This document shows positions 56,127 through 64,000 of a DNA stretch of 64,000 bases, in pieces. The notes beneath the pieces were generated by a model that had not been told where the DNA came from, did not search any database, and worked only from the letters and a program-made list of their open reading frames with translations. Both the position numbers and the translations under genes were made by a program. Source of the stretch: Adiantum capillus-veneris (Eukaryota > Streptophyta > Polypodiopsida > Polypodiales > Pteridaceae); the NCBI GenBank assembly GCA_014529385.2, contig CM043960.1, positions 121,615,543-121,679,542 of the forward strand, in the 5' to 3' direction. The first letter of the stretch is position 1, and every line of letters starts with the position of its first letter.

Positions 56127-58806
56127 TCAAACTTGATGATGTTGCAAGCGTGCATGATGCATCTTTTCCAATCGTTTGCTACGAGCAGTAGCATGGAATG
56201 GTTGATCCATGTGAAGTGGCTTGTAGACAAGGCCTCTCAAAGAACACCCTTTCCATAATACTGAACGCAAGTGATTTTCAAATTGCTGTTGTTGGATTTC
56301 CCAATTCCGCCTTGCTTGTTTTGCTTGTTGAGCGTCTTCTCGCCTTTGACGTGCTACCTCCTTCTCTGCAAGTGCTTGTTTCTTCTTTACCTCTTTTTCT
56401 AGTCTCTTTTCCTCCACCTTTGTTGCTTTCTCTTTCTTTGCGTTCTTGGCCTTCATGCTCTTGATGTATTGTGTTGAAGTAAGTATCAAACTATTTGTAA
56501 CATCAACAAATGGTTCTCTATTCACTTGCCTGATGCAAACTTCAGTCGGGGGAATACGTAAGAGTTCAATCACGTGTTCCCTTTCCTCAGTGTACAATGG
56601 AGGTGCAGTGTTCTCACTTGCAAACTGGCTTGCTTGTTGTTCATAGTTGATCCCCAGTGAAGCTGATCTGAAATGCTGAGAGAGATGCATGTGAGAATTG
56701 GCTGGTCCATCTGGTTGTTTATTTTCCCCTAAATCTGCCGACTGGCTTCCAAAACCTGTTGATTGCACCCTTTCCTCAGTGTGCAATGGAGGTGGAGTGT
56801 TTTCACTTGAAAACTGGATTGCTTGTTGTTCATAGTTATCCCTAGTGAAGATGACCTAAAGTGTTGAGAGAGATGTATGTGAGAACTGTCTGGTCCATGT
56901 GGTTATTTATTTTCCCGTAAATCTGTTGGCTAACTTCCAAAACTTGTTGACTGATTTCCAAAACACAATTCCTCATCTTCCTCCATGAGTCGTGTATAAC
57001 TCACTGAATTAGTTGTTTCATGCCTCTTAGGATCAGACATGTCTTCAAGCATCGTAACATGATCTGTTGCAAACAAGTTCTGGTTGAATTGAATTGTCAA
57101 ATCATTCAATGCTAAGATAGCCTCATCCTCAATATTTCCATGTAGTGGGGATGACTGCACTTACGATATTTCTTCTTCAATAGATGAACTAGGATCATCA
57201 GTCAAATTGGTGTGATTGCAAGGCATGCCTTCAAATACCACAGCAGAAGGATTTAGAGGCCAAATCCCTGTCGCTTGAAAGCCCGCTCTAATGTTGAACT
57301 CGATAAAGGAAGAGGAAATGGCCCTTGCCACTATTGAAGCCAGGACTAATTTTGTTGCCTGTCTTGAACATGTCCTTTTTTGCCATATGTCTCTTTCCTT
57401 GCGAAAGTGAGTCTTCAATGACTTGAAAACAAAGACATCCAAAGGTTGTATTTTATGTGATGTGTGTGCAGGTAACGTAAGTATGTCTATCCCAAATTTG
57501 TAAGCTTTGGTAACAACTTCCAATGACACATGACTCCCATGACCATCTAAAATTAGAAGATGTCTTCTACTTTTCCTATGCTTTCAGTAATTGCTTTCAC
57601 AAAGTGCTTGAACCATGCTTGAAATAACTCACCCGTCATCCATGCTTTCTTTTGCATAGCCATTACAACTCCTTCTTTGCAATCTTCTATATAGTTGCCA
57701 GTTGCTCTGCTTTTCTTAAAGGTGTAGAATGATGGAATTGCTTCACTTGCAACATTAACACAACATAACACAATCATCCACTCTCTAGATTCACATGTAA
57801 TTTTGTAAACAGGTTTTGAACCCTTTCTTGCAAGAACTTTCATCCTCTTGTCCCTAGACCCTTGAAAACATGTCTCGTCTGCATTCCAAATATTGGTTTG
57901 ACAGATAGTTATGCTTGTTGTACAATTTTTGAAGATTTTCATGAAGTGACTTCACTATCTCTGGTCTGAAGCGTGTTGCTCTTGATTGATCGAGCCCCTC
58001 TGAAAGATGGAAAACCGATTTTGGATGGCGTTTTCAAAAGCTATCTCACCCGTTTTTACCTAGAATTCTGTTTGAAAATAGTGTGCGTCTGGTTTGACAT
58101 ATTTCTGCCACTTTAAGTTTCACATCTAGAAAGATACACCATGCCCCGACCCACACTTCATGAATATCCACTTGAGTAATGCATCCTCCTCTTTTGTTGT
58201 CAATTGAGTTGGAGAGCCCTTCTTCTTGGTTTGGGTTCTCCCCTCTTCCCAATTGGAAATGGTTGTTCGACTCATGCCAAATTGAAGGGAACATTTGTTT
58301 AGGGAGAGACCATTATCCCATGCCTTGAGAGATTTTGCCATGTCTTTCTCCATCCAGGTGAGTTGTGTGCGCTCTGTAGGCTGCTTCGATGGTGGTTTTT
58401 GTGCTTTATCTAGAGGAGTACTTTTTGGTGCAAGGGTTCTGATTGTTGCAATACTTGTCTTTAGAAACGTAGGCTTTGCCAAGAGAGCTAGTGGAGGTTG
58501 CTTGATTTCCTTGTGACTTTCTAATCTGGCCTTCAAAGATGTCTTTGTTGAAGTATCACCATTGCATTCTGACTCCCTTGACAGCAACTTTTTTGGTGTT
58601 TGCATACCAAGTCTATGACGCCTGCTTGTTCTTGTGCCTCTAGGTGACAAGATGGTTTGTTTCCTCTTTTCCAACTTGTTGTATACAATAGAAGGACTGA
58701 ATTAGAACAAGGCTTCGTCATTCTTACATGTAATTTTGGACAAGATAGAATTTTTAGGATGGGTTTGTTGATTAGCGCACATGAGCTGAGATGATTGAAT
58801 ATTATC
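56127..58806 (-). pseudogene. Pogo-like (Tc1/mariner superfamily) transposase, decayed
   Basis: Minus-strand blocks in order. At 58674-58126: a basic N-terminus, then a helix-turn-helix (FGMSRTTISNWEEG) and a CENP-B-like second helix region (PTQLTTKEEDALLKW). At 57942-57553: the DDE core with the first aspartate (IWNADETCF), then REWMIVLCCVNVASEAIP and QKKAWMTGELFQAWF. After a frameshift, 57545-57161 has the second aspartate (LILDGHGSHV) and LPAHTSHKIQPLDVFVF. The C-terminus at 57160-56127 ends in a Lys/Glu-rich coiled coil. The enzyme cuts and pastes its element; terminal inverted repeats were not located. At least two frameshifts make it inactive. Confidence 0.75.
56579..56955. repeat. Approximately 187-bp tandem duplication in the transposase tail
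   Basis: Units beginning near 56579 and 56766 share CCTTTCCTCAGTGT(A/G)CAATGG, TTGCTTGTTGTTCATAG and GGTCCAT. The duplication falls inside the C-terminal coding region of the pogo-like gene. Confidence 0.85.
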
Positions 58807-58854
58807 ACTAGATGAGATGGAAATAATCCCTAGATAAAGGCTTGTTGAGTGCTT

Positions 58855-58925
58855 GGAGCCATTTGTGGCTCGCACACAGTGTATCGGCAAGTCCCTTGCA
58901 TTGACACGTGCGACATACGCGCACA
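58855..58925 (+). mobile_element. Element 3 5' LTR, U5 end
   Basis: GCTCGCACACAGTGTATCGG and the following bases match the U5 end of element 1 and finish CGCACA at 58925. The LTR start is not recognised; it must lie right of the pogo-like coding sequence, which ends its N-terminal block near 58690. Confidence 0.5.
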
Positions 58926-58928
58926 TTT

Positions 58929-58948
58929 TTGGCGCAGTTGTTGGGGAA
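58929..58948 (+). promoter_or_regulatory. tRNA-Asp-type primer-binding site
   Basis: TTGGCGCAGTTGTTGGGGA lies four bases after the LTR end. It has the tRNA-Asp complementarity typical of Athila/Tat Ty3 elements and matches the site at 52901-52882. Confidence 0.75.
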
Positions 58949-59842
58949 TGCCATACACTAAGCTTGAATGGCACTTTGTGCTTCTTTTGTGGTGCAATTT
59001 CAATTGTAGAAAAGGTAAGTAAGGAGGGTGTGTGTGTTGAGAAGAAGGATTTTGTGTTGCTATCGTGTATTTTTTTGTTAATGGAGTTTTCAAAGGTACT
59101 GTGTTTTTTCTCTATGTAAGGTGTTAGTATTAAGGTTGTTAGTTCTGTGTAATATAAAGTACAGTAAGTAGGAAGTAGATATGTGATAGCTAATAGAGTG
59201 TGTTAGTGTGTAACAGTAGCTGTATTAGTTGGAAGTAGGTAGGTAGAGTGTTAGTGTGTTTTTTCTCTATGTAAGGTGTTAGTATTAAGGTTGTTAGTTC
59301 TGTGTAATATAAAGTACAGTAAGTAGGAAGTAGATATGTGAGAGCTAATAGAGTGTGTTAGTGTGTAACAGTAGCTGTATTAGTTGGAAGTAGGTAGGTA
59401 GAGTGTGTGTGTGTGCTCTCACGCAGGCCGCGGCGACCTTATCCTTAAATTTAAAATTTAAAAAAAAACCAAAAAAACCAAAAAATAAATAAAGGCAGGA
59501 CCAGGATCGGGAATATCTCCCAGACCCAAGCCTAATCTCACACTCAGGCATAGGCATCTATCGCCCTTCAAAATTACGAATTTTAGCTTCACACGTAGCT
59601 AAAAATTGACTTTTTTGAGGACCAACGGAGCTTCAGGTGACCGAACGTTGTGCTATAAAGCACACCGCGACCCTCTGAGTGATACGCTCGTTTTGAGCTA
59701 TCACACACTTTCACCAAAAAAATCAATCATTAAAAAACATTCAAAACGTTATAAAAAAAAAACGAGTGAAAATAGACGCCTAAAAAAGTAAGCGGTTAAC
59801 CTTCGAGGTTATTCGCCGACGCTTGTAGGGTGCCAAAGGCAC
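58949..59842 (+). mobile_element. Element 3 leader with 155-bp tandem duplication
   Basis: A 155-bp unit is duplicated (about 59098-59252 and 59253-59407), marked by TTTTTTCTCTATGTAAGGTG and AGTACAGTAAGTAGGAAG. An A-rich region and GGATCGGGAATATCTCCC follow, which parallel the leader of element 1. No gene is seen. Confidence 0.7.
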
Positions 59843-62429
59843 ATGCATCTGCGCTCTAGTCGTGTGCTAGAGACGGAGCAAGTAGAGAGAATTTCGACTT
59901 ACGCGAGTTCTCAATATCCACCTACTTTAGGTTCCGGGCCCTCGACGGGGACCCAAGGTAGTACAAACCAAGACCCGAACATAGCGGCTAGTGACTCTTC
60001 CTCTGACTACGACGTCATAGAGGGTTTCCCAATGCCTAATCCCAATAGCTCAAGTGAAGACATGCATGCCATGGGCCCGCGGTCCGGGCCGAGCGTGCTT
60101 AGCCACCTGAAGGAAACCTTTAGTAGATCCACTCGCTCCGGACATGGAGCTAATGATGTAAATGAGGGGGTGGGGCAGTAAATTCTCCATTCATGACCAA
60201 TGTAGAGCCTATGCCCTTAGAGAATGTGCACGTAAATACTTCATTCGTTGCACCTCCTGACTCTTCAGAGTTATTTCCCTCCGAGGTCATATTACCCGAT
60301 GGTAGAAGCCTTGCCGAAGTGCAAGAGGTTGAGCGATATATCATTGTGGCTAGCGAAAAGGAAGTCGAGAGCTTACGCAAGGCGGATCAATGAAGAGAGT
60401 TAAAAACTAAAGCCCCTATCTCAATATCCTTGCTAGGAGAGCAATCGAGTGCTCCTGACTTAGCAACCGCTAAGGGCCAACCCATAGAAAGCAACATTGC
60501 ATCTAGCTCAAAGGACACCCCTAGCACCTCAATCCTAGATGGAGCATTCTTAAATGAGAACTGGGAGTACGAACTACAAACGGAAACTCTGACCGACCTA
60601 TACATAGGTCACACCTATCACGTGGGTTGGTTAGATATCCTACAATCCACAATGGGTGCTACTAGTGTAGAGGATCAACAACAAAGAGTTTGTGAGGTCA
60701 TCCATAGGGTCATTGAGTTAGAGAGACAGAACAAGGGGATCAACATGCCTTCAACGGGTCTCATGAGATTCTTAGATACAGGAAAGTCTAAAGAACCGAC
60801 CTTATCGCAAATGGAGACTCCCTCGATAAGTCCGATGGATCCTCCATATGTTGTTTCTCCAGGGGTCTCAGTGCAATCTGAGCCCACAAGTGATAGCTTC
60901 ACCTTTCCAAGTCTAGCTCATCTTTCCCTTGATGACACCACGGCTACCATGCCTACCCCAATGATGGGCATGCCGAGAAACACACCATGCACCTCATTTG
61001 CTAGTAAAGCACCACTACATGGTAGCTCAATGCCTGCAACAGTACCTACAAGTGTGTACCAATCATATGCACATATGGGTCATCTCACTCATGTAGTCCC
61101 TACCCCTCCCATTGTTTCAACTACCTATGCTCCCCAACCACAACACCGAAGTTCTTATTTCCATGGGACTATACCGGCTAGCATTAGCATGTCACATCCG
61201 ACGTCTGCTATGCCTAGGGCCACACATATGAACTTTGGGCCACCACATGGCACAACATCGTACCCAACGTGGAACCCAAGGGCTTCCTATGCGCAAAGCC
61301 CAATGCCAATACCTACTCCACATGTAGTCTATGGAGCGCCTTCATCCATGGTGCCTGCTCACTTAGGTGACTTGGCAACATTTGCTCAAGCTATTGGTCG
61401 ATCTATTGCTGAGAATATGCGTAACACGCCTAATAGAGAGCCTAGAAGTAAGGCAGTACAAATAGCCAAGCTCACACAAAAATTTAGTGGAGACGGGGAT
61501 GTGAGAAAGCATATCGAAGTGTTTGAACAAATATGCGATTCTCTAGAAGAACACAATGACTTGCATAAGAGTAATGCTTTAAGCCTTAAGTGGGAAGGCA
61601 GGGGATTGGTATAGAACCCTAAGGGTGGAAGAAAAAATGATTTATCCTACTCTTAGGAGACTGTTCTTGAAAGAATACATACGAGAGGGAGTGCTTTGGG
61701 GTGTAGCCTCTCAGCTCCAGAAAGCCCAACGAGAGGAAGGAGAGTCGGTGAGTGACTTTATTAGTCGCTTGAAGCATTTGAATTCTCGTTGTAATCCAAA
61801 TGAGTGCTTCAATAATAATCAATTGCTGGATAGATTCATTAGGGGGTTACGACATGAGGATATCTACAATGGCCTAGTCATTAGAGGTATGACCACTTGG
61901 GAAGCAATCACCACCAATGCGATCCAATTGGAGGATAATTTAATGATTCAAGGATAAAGAGTGTCTGTTGAGTCTAAATCTATTAGCTCACAAACATTGG
62001 GGCATCAGCCAATGACCCTAAAACCTATTGCTAAGGAGCCAAAGATATCTGAGATGACTTTAGCAGATCTCACCAAGGCTATTCAAGAGAGTCTTAGAGA
62101 CAATCGTGCTCCACAAAACAATCATATGTATCCAAGAAGGGAGCAACAATGGTGCTCAGTATACTATGGGCCGCATAGTATCAGTGAATGCCCTACGTTT
62201 AGAGTAAAATTCAATGGGAATTGCAATGCCTGTGGAAGGTCATCAAGCTAAGGATTGCATAGTATTTAAGCGCGCGATGGCCAATAGACCAACCTTAGCA
62301 TGGACATACACACCTCAAGTGCCTGCATTGATGCCGGCCCCACCTCTTGAACAAACAGCACAACACATGGTCCCTAGGGCCCAAAATGTTGCCCAAAATG
62401 GATGGAGCTGGGGAGATGCCAATAGATGA
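59843..62429 (+). pseudogene. Element 3 gag
   Basis: Starts MHLRSSRVLETEQ at 59843. Frames 59843-60181, 60193-60393 and 60430-61614 (394 codons) hold a Pro/Ser/Thr-rich N-terminal half and then VRKHIEVFEQICDSLEEH. The capsid continues at 61625-61957 (LKEYIREGVLWGVASQL, LDRFIRGLRHEDIYNG). Cysteine motifs follow at 61961-62300 (WCSVYYGPHSISECP, NCNACGR). Only a handful of frame breaks separate the parts, fewer than in element 1. Gag is kept while polymerase is lost, as expected for an element that packages its own RNA but borrows enzymes. Confidence 0.78.
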
Positions 62430-62997
62430 GGAACACTTAGATCCACAAACCAACCTAGATGAGAACCTTGTTATAGAAATACTTGTTAACAAGTTGGGAC
62501 AATACTTTGAGGGTGATGAATCCAATGCAACCATACCAATCACTACTAAGGGATTAACTGTGAAGGGAATCCTTGATGGTGGAACAGGGGTTAGCATTGT
62601 GACTAAAAATTGATGGGAAACCATGGGAATACCTCACCTTGCGACCACAACCATAGTAGTGAAGATGGCCAATGGGTCTATTATTAAACCTATTGGGATG
62701 CTACAAGATCTCAAGATCAAGGTCTTTGGACATAAAATAAGAATTACCTTCATTGTTATGGATTTCTCGAAACACACTATGGCATTGGAGATGATCTTAG
62801 GGCGTCCTTTCATGAGGGAAGCAAAAATGGTGCATGACTGGTCTAAAAACCATGTCTACTTGCAGTTCCAAGATTCTGTCATTCGAGTGGATCTTGTAAC
62901 ATGTCGAGCACATCCCCTAGGAAACAGGTTTAAAATTGACATAGATCTGACACCACAGTTCACTCGGCCCCATTGCAGTATTGTTACACGTGTTTGA
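62430..62997 (+). pseudogene. Element 3 aspartic protease
   Basis: Frame 62347-62613 enters the fold with TTKGLTVKGILDGGTG; the active-site loop is DGG rather than DTG/DSG. A stop at 62614 (TGA) interrupts, and the fold resumes at 62623-62997 with LKIKVFGHKIRITFIVMDF and LGRPFMREAKMVHDW. The sequence is very close to element 1 at 47410-48000. Confidence 0.7.
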
Positions 62998-63888
62998 AGC
63001 GGACACTGATGTTGGGGAAGATTCTCCTTATATGGATGTACTACCTGGGATGACTGAATCAGACAATGTGGATTGGGTCCACCTCGCAGCAACCATAGAC
63101 ACTTGGGGAAATAGAGGGACGACCTGGGTAACACCTGAGGGGGATGAAAAGCCACCACTCGTACCCTTAAATATGCTAGAAGCAATGCATATAGCTTCTG
63201 ACAAGACTCGTCCTCATATAATAAAGAAACCATACAAGTGGGTCCCTAAATCTTCTTTAGCGACCATGGTGGATGCTAAAAAAGAGAAGCCCACATTTTT
63301 GGTGCCTTATAAGAAACGTCCCACTCGCTCCAAGAAATGTAAGGAAACGTGGCGTTGGATTCCTAAATGACTATTGGAAGCCCAAGGCTACTATCAAGGA
63401 AATGATCAAATCGGGTCCCAAAACGCAGATTGTGTTCTTACTTGTCACCTGACCCATGTGAGCCCAATCCCGTAGCTCTAAAACGAATCGACGAACACGG
63501 AAAGAAAATAATCACAGAATGCTACACACCCACTCCAGAGCTTATTTGGGTGCCGAAGAAAGAAAAATTTGTTCCACTTAGCTCAGGAAGGGGGGAGTCC
63601 CATGAAGCTTCTAGCTCCTCATGTAATACATCCATAGAGGTAAAATCTTCTCCACAGCCTCCACCTACAATAGCAGACCTCCATAAAGCTACAAAGGAAT
63701 CCGCACCTCCCAGTGTTCAAGAATTACATGATGAGCCACTTCAAGTTCGATCCTGGGAGAGTACCTTACCACCCTTGCAACTCGACGAAGCACCTAAGGT
63801 AATAGAAAAATACTGGCAAAAATCCTCACCTATTACCAACTGGAACAATTGGTTTCAAAGGGTGACGACATCATTCGAAAAGGTATGA
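62981..63888 (+). pseudogene. Element 3 linker and 3' reading frame, joined across the pol deletion
   Basis: 62981-63190 corresponds to the acidic linker after the protease (DVGEDSPYMDVLPGM). At about 63193 the sequence switches to the counterpart of 32130 in element 1 (IIKKPYKWVPKS). The joint shares AGCTT with both parental positions. The last part (63430-63888, 152 codons) is Pro/Ser-rich with no known domain and ends just before the polypurine tract. Confidence 0.65.
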
Positions 63889-63896
63889 TCTAACCA

Positions 63897-64000
63897 AGGA
63901 AGGGGGGAGTGTTTGCTGACATCCATCATTCACTTGCTTCCCTCTCAACCTTCCTCCCTGACCTCTCAATATCCCAATATTAGGGAATGTACATATAAAG
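63897..64000 (+). mobile_element. Element 3 polypurine tract and start of the 3' LTR
   Basis: AAGGAAGGGGGGAG (from about 63896) is followed by TGTTTGCTGAC at 63910, identical to 31430 in element 1. The window ends at a TATA-like GTACATATAAAG. Confidence 0.6.

Larger units (their letters stand above)
58855..64000 (+). mobile_element. Element 3: gag-protease derivative of the element 1 family, runs off the window
   Basis: Plus-strand order: U5 end, tRNA-Asp-type primer site, leader, gag, protease, 3' reading frame, polypurine tract, start of the 3' LTR. Reverse transcriptase, RNase H and integrase are absent: gag/protease sequence jumps to the 3' frame near 63193. A second deletion relative to element 1 lies near 62396. 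It is therefore non-autonomous and head-to-head with element 1. Confidence 0.8.

Overview
The window is a repeat-dominated piece of a land-plant nuclear genome. A long intron-poor PLS-class pentatricopeptide (PPR) gene, plant-type Ty3/gypsy elements with a tRNA-Asp-type primer site, MULE/Ulp1 sequences, a TMK-like receptor-kinase fragment and very abundant (CT/GA)n tracts all fit a plant. The PPR style and the microsatellite richness make me suspect a fern; that species-level guess is inference. Almost everything is transposon sequence in several stages of decay. Host coding sequence is limited to one PPR gene, two or more exons of a spliced gene at the left edge, and receptor-kinase debris.

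Layout. 0-2.3 kb: minus-strand exons of a spliced gene with a DDT-like segment, including a 36-bp microexon. 2.4-2.6 kb: a microsatellite-armed inverted repeat. 2.75-7.1 kb: a broken plus-strand non-LTR retrotransposon (ORF1, endonuclease, reverse transcriptase, zinc tail). 7.1-8.8 kb: dense dinucleotide arrays. 9.0-15.1 kb: a rearranged cluster of one LTR family (about 1.5-kb LTRs, initiator-tRNA-Met primer sites) with a gag fragment between partly duplicated LTR pieces and a further LTR piece in inverted orientation. 15.2-16.9 kb: two LINE 3' remnants and a tRNA-Cys-like SINE. 18.76-21.4 kb: the 878-residue PPR reading frame. 24.2-29.4 kb: a decayed MULE transposase with an H2C2-like zinc region, facing a decayed Ulp1-like protease; two different tandem arrays lie between them.

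30.7-53.4 kb: a large minus-strand Ty3/gypsy element (element 1). It is split by a complete second Ty3/gypsy element (element 2, 35828-46937, 5-bp duplication ACTTC), which itself carries a 191-bp solo LTR with its own 5-bp duplication inside its reverse transcriptase. Insertions are therefore nested three deep. Element 2 has roughly 3.5 kb of extra sense coding sequence downstream of integrase. Element 1 has a second aspartic-protease-like segment downstream of integrase.

53.4-58.8 kb: an unknown short reading frame, a TMK-like receptor-kinase pseudogene and a minus-strand pogo-like transposase pseudogene. 58.9-64.0 kb: element 3, a plus-strand relative of element 1, head-to-head with it, which keeps gag, protease and the 3' reading frame but has lost reverse transcriptase and integrase. 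The most interesting items are this gag-protease deletion derivative, the extra retroelement reading frames, and the MULE/Ulp1/array composite. No CRISPR array and no bona fide RNA gene was seen. Boundaries are exact where a terminal repeat and target duplication are visible and approximate elsewhere.
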